Translations under genes and position numbers: made by a program
Assembly: GCA_016789905.1 (NCBI GenBank)
Contig: JAEUQC010000142.1
Coordinates: 1-34,712 of the forward strand
Length of the DNA: 34,712 bases
Direction: 5' to 3'
Source of the DNA: Bryobacterales bacterium
GTDB taxonomy: Bacteria; Acidobacteriota; Terriglobia; Bryobacterales; Bryobacteraceae
The notes under the pieces: model-generated
Database searches by the model: none
What the model was told of the DNA's origin: nothing
What the model saw: the letters and a program-made list of their open reading frames with translations, nothing else
Shown: positions 16,308 through 23,187 of the stretch, piece after piece
How positions within the stretch are numbered: the stretch's first letter is position 1
How the letters are laid out: the number at the start of each line of letters is the position of its first letter

Positions 16308-17255
16308 CTAACGGCGGGCGAAGGTTGGAAGTTGGACCATGTCGTCGCCAGGGACCGATTCCAGGGGCAGGCCGGCCTTCTTCCACGCGCCGAGGCCGCC
16401 GCGGATGATGCGGGCGTCAAACCCCTTTTCCCTGAGTATGTGCGCCACACGGGCGCTGGTGGCGTCGTTCAGTCAAGTGCAGTACAGATAGATCTTTTCG
16501 TCTTCGGGCAAACCAGCAATCGCCTCCGGAAGGCGGTTGGGCTCCAGACGCACACTGCCCTGAATGCGCTGGGCGCCGGGGTCGTAATAGCCGTGGGAGC
16601 GCACATCAAAGATCGGGCCGTCCACATCACGGGTTTCGGCACGGGGAATGGCGCGGTAGTGGCGAGACCGCCAGCCTAACCAGGCACGGTAGGCGACGTA
16701 GGCGAGGAGGGCCGCGAAGAGGACACTTTCCAGAACGTGGCCGGCACGGCCCATGCTGTCGAGCAGCGCGGCAAGAATGTCCCGGAAGAGATAGCCCAGG
16801 CCGAGGTAAACGGAAACATAGAGAACAATGCCAGCCAGATCGAGGAGAACAAACTGCGGGAACGGCATGTGCATGGAACCGGCCAGGGGCGGGGCCAAGG
16901 TGTTGAGACCCGGAACGAACTTACAGAAAAGCAGTACGACGCGACCGCGGCGGTAGAAGGCCTCGGCGGAGGAGAGAATGCAGGAGTCCGGATTGGTGGA
17001 GAGGCGGCAAAGCAAGCCGAGGAGCCACCAACCGGTGTAACGGCCAATGAAAAAATAGGCCGTGTCGCCGAGGAGGAATGCGGCAATTGCGGCGAGCAAT
17101 GCGGCGACGAGGGAGAGCTTACCGAGGGCGGCCAAGCCACCGGCGGTGATGAGGGCGACGGCGGCGGGAACGGGGAGGCCAAGCGCTTCCACGAGGCAGA
17201 CGGCGAAGAGCAACCCCGCGCCGTGGCGCGCCAGATTTTCGACCCAAGACCCCAT
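16308..17255 (-). CDS. DedA membrane protein-rhodanese fusion with in-frame TGA (candidate selenoprotein)
   Basis: Read through one TGA, the frame encodes 315 residues ending at TAG 16308-16310. Residues 1 to about 190 are a DedA/SNARE-associated membrane protein: EALGLPVPAAVALITAGGLAA, GDTAYFFIGRYTGWWLLG, FCKFVPGLNTLAPPLAG. Residues about 205-305 are a rhodanese domain: IFDVRSHGYYDPGAQRIQGS, EKIYLYCT, then RVAHILREKGFDARIIRGGLGAWKKAGLPLE. The TGA (16473-16475, residue 261) falls at the second cysteine of the YC-x-C-P-N-E-A-(T/S)-S loop usual in this fusion family, the rhodanese catalytic position; the sequence reads YCT-TGA-LNDATSARVA. The frame stays intact for 54 codons beyond. Either selenocysteine is inserted here or this is a very recent nonsense mutation. 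A -10-like TACACT lies seven bases before the ATG. Confidence 0.8.
16432..16472 (-). promoter_or_regulatory. SECIS-like hairpin just after the TGA codon
   Basis: Immediately after the in-frame TGA, the mRNA can form GCGCC (16456-16452) with GGCGC (16446-16442) around a five-base loop CGUGU. The outermost bases CUGA (16472-16469) can pair with UCAG (16435-16432). The apical loop begins 22 bases after the TGA and has G at its second position followed by U. This fits the loose rules for bacterial SECIS elements, which lie inside the coding region within a few tens of bases of the UGA. Chance pairing in GC-rich DNA is possible. Confidence 0.4.
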
Positions 17256-17262
17256 GAGGGTA

Positions 17263-17268
17263 AGTGTA
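17263..17268 (-). promoter_or_regulatory. -10-like box TACACT before the DedA-rhodanese gene
   Basis: TACACT on the minus strand lies seven bases upstream of the ATG at 17255. No Shine-Dalgarno sequence is present, which would suit a leaderless or very short-leader transcript. No -35 box is obvious. Confidence 0.35.
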
Positions 17269-17279
17269 GACCAGGAGGG

Positions 17280-17522
17280 CTAGTAGACGTACCAATCAGA
17301 ATGCGCCGACCAGCCTTTGCACTGGTGGCATTGGGTGGAAGCCCACTGTTTGACGCAGCCGGGGCAGACGCCGCCGGTGTCGAACGTGTGCCATTCGTGG
17401 CCGCAGGTGCAACCCCAAAGCTCGTCGCCCGGGGGCTCCCAATGGCAGAGGGGGCAACGAATGCGGGGCCCGGTAAGGCCGGAACCGACGCCGGATTTTT
17501 CGTCTGTGATTGTCTGGCTCAC
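17280..17522 (-). CDS. small zinc-ribbon protein, function unknown
   Basis: 80 residues from a GTG. Eight cysteines occur in paired motifs: CPLC (about 23-26), CTCGHEWHTFDTGG (about 38-51), CPGC and CHQC, with two histidines in the second motif. This suggests two zinc ribbons of the double-zinc-knuckle type. The aromatic, acidic C-terminus (SAHSDWYVY) follows directly. I have seen this layout in uncharacterised acidobacterial proteins, often annotated hypothetical. It lies 24 bases upstream of the DedA-rhodanese gene on the same strand, so the two may be co-transcribed. The GTG start has no strong ribosome binding site. RNA or protein binding is a guess. Confidence 0.65.
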   Translation of the reverse strand: MSQTITDEKSGVGSGLTGPRIRCPLCHWEPPGDELWGCTCGHEWHTFDTGGVCPGCVKQWASTQCHQCKGWSAHSDWYVY

Positions 17523-17560
17523 GCAGGGTCGGATTCATGAACGGGGAATGGAGTTTCCGT

Positions 17561-17566
17561 TATAGT
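17561..17566 (+). promoter_or_regulatory. -10 box TATAGT with six-base spacer to ATG
   Basis: TATAGT is followed by exactly six bases and then the ATG at 17573, with no Shine-Dalgarno sequence. Transcription starting about seven bases downstream of the box would begin at the start codon itself, giving a leaderless mRNA. No good -35 box is seen at 16-18 bases. Confidence 0.5.
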
Positions 17567-17572
17567 ACAGAC

Positions 17573-18436
17573 ATGCCGCGCAAAATGACGATGTGCCTGA
17601 CGCCGGGTTCGATTGGAGTGAAAGCGAATCAGATGCAGACGATCCAGTACGCCCATCACTTCGGTTACGAAGCGGTGCAGCCGTATGGGGACGAGATGGC
17701 GGCGATGGGCGCAGGGCCGCTGGAAGAATTGAACGGGAAGCGAAAGGAATACCGGCTGGCGTGGGGACAATCGGGACTGACGGTGGATTTCAGGAAGGAC
17801 GAAGAGTTGTTCCGAAAGGAGCTGGCGGCGCTGCCAGGGGTGGCGGCGGCGCTGCAAAAAGCGGGGGCGTCGAGGGTTGGCACCTGGATATCGCCGAACC
17901 ACGACACGCTGCCGTATTTAGCGAATTTGAAGCAGCACGCGGCGCGATTGCGGCAGGTGGCCAAGGTGCTGGGAGACCACGGGCAGCGGCTGGGATTGGA
18001 GTACGTTGGGCCGAAGACGCTGTGGACGGCCAAGCGATACCCGTTTGTGCATTCGATGGCGGAAATGCGCGAATTATTGGGCGAAATCGGGATGGGGAAT
18101 GTCGGGTTCGTTCTGGACACGTGGCACTGGTACACGGCTGGCGAAACGGCGGCGGATCTGCGCACGCTAAAGAACAGCGAGGTTGTTTGCATCGACCTGA
18201 ACGACGCGCCGGCGGGGGTGGCGGTGGACCAGCAGATCGACAGCAAGCGAGAGATTCCGCTGGCAACGGGCGTGATTGACACGGCCGGATTTTTGAACGC
18301 ATTGCAGGATATCGGGTGTGACGCGCCGGTGCGGTGCGAGCCCTTTAACGCGGCGCTGCGGGCGAAGCCGGCGGAGGAAATTCTGGCGACGGTGGCGGAC
18401 TCGATGCGACGAGCTTTCGCCTTGATTAAGAATTGA
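17573..18436 (+). CDS. sugar phosphate isomerase/epimerase (AP-endonuclease-2-like TIM barrel)
   Basis: 287 residues, typical for this xylose-isomerase-like TIM-barrel family. Features visible are QTIQYAHHFGYEAVQPYG near the N-terminus, the barrel strand RLGLEYVGPKTLW, GFVLDTWHWYTAGET (the metal-binding Asp and His region) and VVCIDLNDAPAG, followed by KREIPLATGVIDTAGFLNAL and the CEPFN segment. These enzymes isomerise or epimerise sugars or inositols with a divalent metal; the substrate is unknown. The ATG at 17573 was chosen because a TATAGT -10 box lies six bases before it; ATGs at 17585 and 17591 are alternatives. The gene is divergent from the zinc-ribbon gene, with 50 bases between them. 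Confidence 0.85.
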   Translation: MPRKMTMCLTPGSIGVKANQMQTIQYAHHFGYEAVQPYGDEMAAMGAGPLEELNGKRKEYRLAWGQSGLTVDFRKDEELFRKELAALPGVAAALQKAGASRVGTWISPNHDTLPYLANLKQHAARLRQVAKVLGDHGQRLGLEYVGPKTLWTAKRYPFVHSMAEMRELLGEIGMGNVGFVLDTWHWYTAGETAADLRTLKNSEVVCIDLNDAPAGVAVDQQIDSKREIPLATGVIDTAGFLNALQDIGCDAPVRCEPFNAALRAKPAEEILATVADSMRRAFALIKN

Positions 18437-18459
18437 TATTCCTAATTGCAATCCACTGC

Positions 18460-18488
18460 TTCACACGCGGTGAACGATGTGCTATAGT
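18460..18488 (+). promoter_or_regulatory. sigma-70-like promoter of the NYN gene
   Basis: TTCACA (18460-18465) and TATAGT (18483-18488) are separated by exactly 17 bases, the best housekeeping-type promoter in the window. Transcription would start near 18495, giving a leader of about 109 bases that contains the hairpin described next. Confidence 0.65.
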
Positions 18489-18499
18489 CAAAACATCGA

Positions 18500-18552
18500 A
18501 CCCCTGGCCGTAAGTCCCGCCAAATAATCGAGGTGGTGCCGATCCCAGGGGT
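18500..18552 (+). promoter_or_regulatory. structured 5' leader of the NYN gene
   Basis: ACCCCTGG (18500-18507) pairs perfectly with CCAGGGGT (18545-18552). Inside it, CCGCC pairs with GGTGG (one G-U) around an AT-rich ten-base loop. It begins about five bases after the predicted transcription start and ends about 50 bases before the start codon. There is no U-tract, so it is not a simple terminator. A regulatory leader or an autoregulatory site for the encoded RNase is possible. No known riboswitch class was recognised. Confidence 0.45.
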
Positions 18553-18603
18553 ATTTCTCTATCTTACCCATGTGTCTCGACTTGGGGAAGGAGTACTACC
18601 GAA

Positions 18604-19446
18604 ATGCCTACAGCCATCATGGTAGATGGCGGTTTCTTCCTGCGCAGATACCGCATTTTAAAGGGCCATACGTTGGACGCGCGTCAAGTTGCGAAGGACC
18701 TGTTTACATGGTCTTTGAAGCACCTGGAGGGGAAGAACAACGAATTGCGCGAGTTGTACCGGATCTTCTATTACGACTGCCCCCCGTTGGACAAGAAGAT
18801 TTTCCATCCGTTAACGAAGGAACTGGTGGATATCGGGAAGTCGGAAGAGGCGGTGTTCCGGGCTGGATTCCACTCTGAGTTACGGAAGTTACGGAAAGTA
18901 GCGCTGCGACAGGGGCGCCTGGCAGATTACGGCAACTGGACCGTGGAGCCGGCGAAGATGAAGCAGTTGTTATCCGGGGCGATAACGGCGGCGGACCTGG
19001 ACCCGCAGGACATAAGTTACGAAGTGCGGCAAAAGGGCGTGGACATGCGAATCGGGTTGGATATCGCATCGTTGACGTTCAAGAAGCAGGTGGACCAGAT
19101 TGTACTGATCGCCGGGGACGCCGACTTTGTGCCGGCGGCGAAGCTGGCGCGGCGGGAAGGGATTGACTTCATTCTCGATCCGATGTGGAAAGAGATATCC
19201 GACGAGTTGCATGAGCACATTGATGGGTTGAAATCGACGTGTCCGCGGCCTGGGGTGGCGAAGAAGCTGCGGGACGCCGAAGATGCGGCGCACCATCATC
19301 ACGAGCCGGTGACGGCGGGGGCGGACGATGTGAAGCCGTTTCCGACGCGGGAGTTCCCACGGAATCAGCCGCTGGTGCCGCAAGGGAGGGCGCCGATGCG
19401 GCGATTCCTGGAGCGGCGGGTGGCGATTGAAGAGGGGAATAGTTAG
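18604..19446 (+). CDS. NYN-domain (LabA/DUF88-like) putative ribonuclease
   Basis: 280 residues. The N-terminal about 210 residues form a NYN (Nedd4-BP1/YacP-like, PIN-fold) domain: TAIMVDGGFFLRR with the first Asp (about residue 8), FYYDCPP, KGVDMRIGLDIASL with acidic residues around 140-147, and VLIAGDADFVPAAKLARREG with the third acidic cluster. These Asp residues would bind the metal of an RNase active site. The C-terminal about 70 residues are basic/proline-rich and disordered, including a HHHH run. A GGAAGGAG site lies about 11 bases before the ATG. It is monocistronic, with its own promoter and structured leader. The RNA target is unknown. Confidence 0.85.
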   Translation: MPTAIMVDGGFFLRRYRILKGHTLDARQVAKDLFTWSLKHLEGKNNELRELYRIFYYDCPPLDKKIFHPLTKELVDIGKSEEAVFRAGFHSELRKLRKVALRQGRLADYGNWTVEPAKMKQLLSGAITAADLDPQDISYEVRQKGVDMRIGLDIASLTFKKQVDQIVLIAGDADFVPAAKLARREGIDFILDPMWKEISDELHEHIDGLKSTCPRPGVAKKLRDAEDAAHHHHEPVTAGADDVKPFPTREFPRNQPLVPQGRAPMRRFLERRVAIEEGNS

Positions 19447-19937
19447 GGGACTGCGCGGGCTGGCCGGGCGAAAAGCATTTCTGGGGTTGCGGATGGAGCG
19501 CGCCTTGCATGTCCCGGCGATTTTTGTCTTGCATACGGGGATTTCCGGGAAGCCGATTTGGTCTGGATTTCCAGATGAGCCGGGCGGCCGGCGGGGCCGG
19601 ATTGCACAAGCTGTGCCCCTGTGATGTACGGGGTTGGGGAGAAGTAAGGGAAAGGGGGACAAGCCAGGGCGATGTCCCCGCAGCCGTGCTGCGTGTCGGG
19701 TGCCGGCTGACCCTGGCGGCTGGGTTACAGGCCCGCATGTCCCGGCGAGGTTTTGGTGTTACATGTGGGCGTTCCGGGCCAGGTTGACGCCGGGCGAAGT
19801 GGAGATCGCGGAAATGCGCCCGAGCGGATTGGAACGCGCAAATTTCACGCCGGAAACGGCGGCGGCGCGGTAGAATGGAAAGACGCCCATATGCTGGTTG
19901 AGTCTCTGTTTTTATTGGTCCAAGCCGTACCCTGTTG
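19447..19937. other. intergenic stretch with direct repeat and hairpin
   Basis: About 490 bases without a convincing gene. A direct repeat of about 50 bases starts at 19507 and 19735: both begin GCATGTCCCGGCGA, continue with a T-rich TTTTG..TT run, then (G/A)CAT, and end in a TTTCCGGG or GTTCCGGG segment. The second copy also forms a hairpin: GCCCGCATGT (19731-19740) pairs with ACATGTGGGC (19761-19770), one wobble, 20-base loop. A parS-like site for the ParA-type gene downstream, or a non-coding RNA, are possibilities. Confidence 0.5.
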
Positions 19938-20318
19938 ATGGCTGAAACGTGCGCATCGAGGGCGACGATCCAGGAGATGCTCGACACTCTGGAAACAGAA
20001 GTGGCGGGTCTGCGTTCGCTTGCGGTAATGGCGGTTCCGCGCGGGTATGCCGTCGTCGCTCCGTCGGCGCTTCGCGCCGAACTGGAGAAGGCGGGGCTGA
20101 CGCCGTTGGAATTCGCGCGCATCGCGGAGGTCACACGAGAGGATGTGGAGGACTGGTTGGCGAACAGAGCACCAACGCCGGCGTGGGTTTTAATCCCGAT
20201 TCAACTTGCCGCGCAACTGACGCCTTCGGTACGCCGGAAATTATTGCGACAGCCGCTGGGCAAGGCCATCATTCCCGTGGAGAAGGCGCACCCGTTCTCC
20301 CGCATAGAGGACCTTTAA
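19938..20318 (+). CDS. small helix-turn-helix protein paired with a ParA-like ATPase
   Basis: 126 residues from the ATG at 19938. An N-terminal helical segment (IQEMLDTLETEVAGLRSLAV) is followed at about 45-85 by an XRE-like helix-turn-helix: LRAELEKAGLTPLEFARIAEVTREDVEDWLANRAPTP. The C-terminus is basic and ends in FSRIEDL. Six bases separate its stop from the ParA-like gene start, so they form an operon. A DNA-binding protein next to a ParA/MinD-like ATPase resembles a partition or positioning pair in which this protein would be the ParB-like or repressor partner. That role is inference; no ParB motifs are present. Confidence 0.6.
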   Translation: MAETCASRATIQEMLDTLETEVAGLRSLAVMAVPRGYAVVAPSALRAELEKAGLTPLEFARIAEVTREDVEDWLANRAPTPAWVLIPIQLAAQLTPSVRRKLLRQPLGKAIIPVEKAHPFSRIEDL

Positions 20319-20323
20319 AAGTA

Positions 20324-21073
20324 ATGAGCACTGCAACAATCAACGAGAAATCGAAGACGGCGGCGACAGCCGCCAAGCCCCGGCTGATATTGACGCATGG
20401 GGAAAAGGGGGGCGTCGGGAAGACAACGGTGGCCCGTCTGGTCGCCGACTTTCTCGCCTCGCGCGACGCGGCGTTCCGTGCGTTCGACGCGGAAGGAGCG
20501 GCGGGGCAACTGCTGCGCTTCCACCCGGCCCAGACGTCGGCGGTGGAAGTGGACAAAGCGGCGGCGATAGCGCCGGTGCTGGACTACTTGATGGACGGCA
20601 ACGGAAAGCGGCTGGCGCTGGTGGACCTGGGCGCGCGTTCCGGCGAAGACTTGAAAGACTGGCTGTACAAAGGCGGCGCGCTGGAAGAGGCCGAAGCGGG
20701 AGAGCTGGGCATTACAGTGATCTACGTGGTGGGCGGCGCAGTGGACAGCGTGGGGCACCTGAAAGAGTGCTACGCGGCGCTGGGGAGCGAAGTGGAATAC
20801 GTGATTGTGAAGAACTTCGGCGTGGCGGCGAAGTTCGATGTGTACGAAGGCTCCAACACACGGAAAGACCTGCTGGCGGCGGGGGCGAAAGAGATTTCGA
20901 TACCGGCGCTGGACGGGACAGTGTACCAATCCGTGGACAAGGCCAGTGTGGCGTTTTCGGCGTTCTGCGACGGGCAAGGAACCGACGCGGGGTACACGGA
21001 AAAGCGGTATTGCCGGACGTGGCTGCGCGAGTGTTTCGCGGCGCTGGACGAAGTGGCCGGGCTGCTGCAGTAA
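20324..21073 (+). CDS. ParA/MinD-like P-loop ATPase (SIMIBI class)
   Basis: 249 residues. It starts with a short disordered lead, then the deviant Walker A motif THGEKGGVGKTTVARLVADFLA (about 26-47) with the signature lysine, a switch I-like FRAFDAEG, and a Walker B region LALVDLGARSGED. Later segments (TVIYVVGGAVDSVGHLKECY, VEYVIVKNF) fit the ParA-like fold, closest in style to plasmid StbB/TraL/MobD-type ATPases. These proteins position DNA or protein cargo using ATP-dependent dimerisation. No plasmid or conjugation genes are nearby. A strong hairpin follows the stop. Confidence 0.78.
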   Translation: MSTATINEKSKTAATAAKPRLILTHGEKGGVGKTTVARLVADFLASRDAAFRAFDAEGAAGQLLRFHPAQTSAVEVDKAAAIAPVLDYLMDGNGKRLALVDLGARSGEDLKDWLYKGGALEEAEAGELGITVIYVVGGAVDSVGHLKECYAALGSEVEYVIVKNFGVAAKFDVYEGSNTRKDLLAAGAKEISIPALDGTVYQSVDKASVAFSAFCDGQGTDAGYTEKRYCRTWLRECFAALDEVAGLLQ

Positions 21074-21079
21074 GAGCGA

Positions 21080-21108
21080 GCCAAGGGGGCGGGCGGCGCC
21101 CCCTTGGC
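21080..21108. terminator. hairpin between convergent genes
   Basis: GCCAAGGGGGC (21080-21090) pairs perfectly with GCCCCCTTGGC (21098-21108) over 11 base pairs around a seven-base loop. It sits six bases after the ParA-like stop and just before the stop of the convergent gene. No T-run follows on either side, so it may work as a bidirectional but inefficient, or factor-dependent, terminator. Confidence 0.7.
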
Positions 21109-21109
21109 C

Positions 21110-21685
21110 TTAGCGCAAAGTGAGTTTGAGCCCGAGTTGGAGCACGAGCGCTTCTTTGGAGACGCTCATGGATTGCACGGAGAGATTGTCGACCGATTTT
21201 TTGAAGGGCACGCCGGGCTGATCGGCTTCGAGGGCGCGTTTGAAATCGGGCGCGAAATCGTAGACCAAGACGCGGGGGATGGTCTCCGCCAGGGCCTTAC
21301 AGACGGCGCGCGCGTAGATGCCGCGCTTGCCATCGCTGGTGACTTCGACGTCGCGCAGGCGCAGGAGGCTCCTATCGGTATAGGGCGTCATGCGGACGAC
21401 GACATCAAACGAGTCACCAACTCCGACGCATTGGCCGAGAACGTTCAGGGCCGACCGGCCGCTGAACCTGGCGCGGACGAGGAGGCGGCCATCGGCTTCG
21501 CCGACGCGGGGATTTTCGAGATAGGCGAAGCTGCACCGCTTGTCCTTGCTACCCTTGACGTATTTACGGCCATCCTCGGTGAAGACCTGAGCGCCGACCA
21601 CTTTTTGCAGGACGCCGAAGGTGAGATGGAGTTCCACTTGCGCGGCAGCGGGCAGGGCCAGGCAGGCGAACAGGAGCAGCTTCAC
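21110..21685 (-). CDS. small exported protein of unknown function, coupled to mlrC
   Basis: 191 residues from a GTG (21683-21685) that overlaps the stop of the preceding gene (GTGA), which settles the start. A clear signal peptide (MKLLLFACLALPAAAQ) is followed by an all-beta-looking domain beginning VELHLTFGVLQKVVGAQVFTEDGRKYVKG, with two cysteines in the mature part (KRCSFAY and QCVGVG) plus one in AVCKAL. I do not recognise the family; the alternating hydrophobic pattern suggests a lipid-binding or sandwich fold. Coupling to a metallopeptidase suggests shared envelope function. Confidence 0.7.
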   Translation of the reverse strand: MKLLLFACLALPAAAQVELHLTFGVLQKVVGAQVFTEDGRKYVKGSKDKRCSFAYLENPRVGEADGRLLVRARFSGRSALNVLGQCVGVGDSFDVVVRMTPYTDRSLLRLRDVEVTSDGKRGIYARAVCKALAETIPRVLVYDFAPDFKRALEADQPGVPFKKSVDNLSVQSMSVSKEALVLQLGLKLTLR

Positions 21686-23115
21686 GCGTGGGGCTCCAGC
21701 GGGAACATGGGGCGGCGGCGATGGAGGTAGTGGAACGAAGCGGGGTCGTTGGCGGTGGGGCCGGGAGTATCGACAAGGACGATGGAGGCGGCGACTTCGC
21801 GGTAGGCCGCCTGGGGCGCGATGACGCCTTTGACGATGAGAATATCCTTGGTTTCCGGGATGACGCCGGCGCTGCGGATTTGTTCCAGGCTCATGGGCGC
21901 CATGCGGCGGGAGGTGAGCACGACGGTGTGATTTTCGGGCGTTTCGACGACGGCAGTGAGGCCCTGATCGCAGTGGGTCCAGCCGCCGTGACGGACTTTT
22001 CGTTCGGTAAAGAGGCCATCGGAGAGCAGCTTGACGCGGCCGGAACAGAAGCCGAGAGCGACGGAATTGCCGACGCCGGCGGCGCGGCAACGGTCGACAT
22101 GGGCGGGAGAGTAGAGAACAACGAGCGCATTGCGGGCGCCCTGGCGGAGGCACTCTTCAAAAAGCACGAGGGAATCGGCGGGGCTGCCGCCGCCGACGTT
22201 ATCGCCCACGTCCATGAGGGCGACGGGCTTAGCGGGGGCGGCGATGGCGGCGGCGACGGCTTCGGCGGGAGAGGGCAGAACGGTGACAAGTTCGTGGCGG
22301 CGTGCCCAGGCGCGACCGGCAAGCCACTGGGCGGCGCGGGCGGCGAGGGCTTGATCGTGATCGGCGACAGCGAGGAAGGAGGTTCCCATCTCCTCCACGT
22401 CGGCGTAATAAAAGCCGAGCGCGACGCTGGCCGAGAGGATGCCGGGCCAGGTGAGGACTTGGCGGAGATCGTCGAATAGAAAGAGATTTTCGGTGGTTTG
22501 GGCGGCGATGGGAACGGCCAGGGGAGGCGAGGCGAGGGCCATAACGGGGCGCGCATCACCGCGAATGGCGCGGGCCAGGAGAAGAGCGGCCTCTTCGCCG
22601 CGTTCGCGCTGATCGAGGTGCGGGTTGGTGCGGTAGGCGACGATCGCGTTGCAGTTGTCCACCATCTGAGGGGAGATGTTGGCGTGGAGGTCGAGCGTTA
22701 CAACGATGGGGAGACTGGGCCCGGCGAGGGCGCGGAGGCGGAGGAGGATTTCGCCGTCGGCGTCGCGATGGGATTCGGCGACGGTGGCGCCGTGGAGAGC
22801 GACGAGAAGGCCATCAAGAGGGCCCATGGACTGGAAGGCGGCGAGGAGGGCGGCGGCGATGCGTTCGAAATCAGCAGCGGCAATGGCGCCGCTGGGGACG
22901 GCGAAGGTAGCGAAGCCGGGGACGGGTTCGAGGCCGGCGGCGGCGCAGCCATCGAAGAAGCCGCCAAGTTCGTGGCGGGCGCCGGACCAACGGTGGCGGA
23001 GGGCGTCGCCGGAGGTCATGGAAGTGGAGGCGAAATCCTCCCAGCGGGTGGGCACGCCGAGAAACGTGTTCGATTCATGGAGAAAACCAAGGATGCCAAC
23101 GCGAGGAGCGGCCAC
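21682..23115 (-). CDS. mlrC: M81-family metallopeptidase, microcystinase C-like
   Basis: 477 residues, normal length for MlrC-type M81 peptidases. Motifs: GILGFLHESNTF at the N-terminus (metal-binding His/Glu), DGLLVALHGATV, VTLDLHANIS (second metal-binding region), AYRTNPHLDQRERGEEAA and ALMDVGDNVGGGSPADS. The C-terminal MlrC domain has VILTSRR-type and KGVIAPQAAYR segments. The named member cleaves linearised microcystin, but most homologues act on unknown small peptides or amides. The start is GTG, with a -10-like TAGCAT six bases before it and no good Shine-Dalgarno sequence. A TonB receptor gene is divergent, 72 bases away. Confidence 0.88.
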   Translation of the reverse strand: MAAPRVGILGFLHESNTFLGVPTRWEDFASTSMTSGDALRHRWSGARHELGGFFDGCAAAGLEPVPGFATFAVPSGAIAAADFERIAAALLAAFQSMGPLDGLLVALHGATVAESHRDADGEILLRLRALAGPSLPIVVTLDLHANISPQMVDNCNAIVAYRTNPHLDQRERGEEAALLLARAIRGDARPVMALASPPLAVPIAAQTTENLFLFDDLRQVLTWPGILSASVALGFYYADVEEMGTSFLAVADHDQALAARAAQWLAGRAWARRHELVTVLPSPAEAVAAAIAAPAKPVALMDVGDNVGGGSPADSLVLFEECLRQGARNALVVLYSPAHVDRCRAAGVGNSVALGFCSGRVKLLSDGLFTERKVRHGGWTHCDQGLTAVVETPENHTVVLTSRRMAPMSLEQIRSAGVIPETKDILIVKGVIAPQAAYREVAASIVLVDTPGPTANDPASFHYLHRRRPMFPLEPHA

Positions 23116-23121
23116 GTCCTC

Positions 23122-23127
23122 ATGCTA
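23122..23127 (-). promoter_or_regulatory. -10-like box TAGCAT with six-base spacer to GTG
   Basis: On the minus strand TAGCAT is followed by six bases (GAGGAC) and the GTG start of the MlrC-like gene. The arrangement matches the leaderless pattern seen at 17561, 25877 and 34671. The GAGGA in the spacer is too close to the GTG to act as a normal ribosome binding site. Confidence 0.4.
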
Positions 23128-23187
23128 CAAGACCTTGTTGCGCAAAAGAAATTATGAACAAACCGGAGGGAAACGGAATATACCTGC

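Noticed and set aside
15724..16386. Proline-rich repetitive protein encoded on the minus strand across the 104-bp repeats
   Set aside because: The repeat period is not a multiple of three, so the repeats would be read in different frames; also no start signals.
16473..17255. Normal 260-residue DedA protein ending at the TGA
   Set aside because: The frame continues with a well-conserved rhodanese end for 54 codons, and the TGA falls in the middle of the active-site loop, so a natural end there is unlikely.
19630..19735. Cobalamin-riboswitch-like phrases (GGGAA, CCCCGC followed by a CYGTG)
   Set aside because: Only scattered resemblance; the conserved order and spacing of the box and pairing regions is not met, and the downstream genes are not B12-related.
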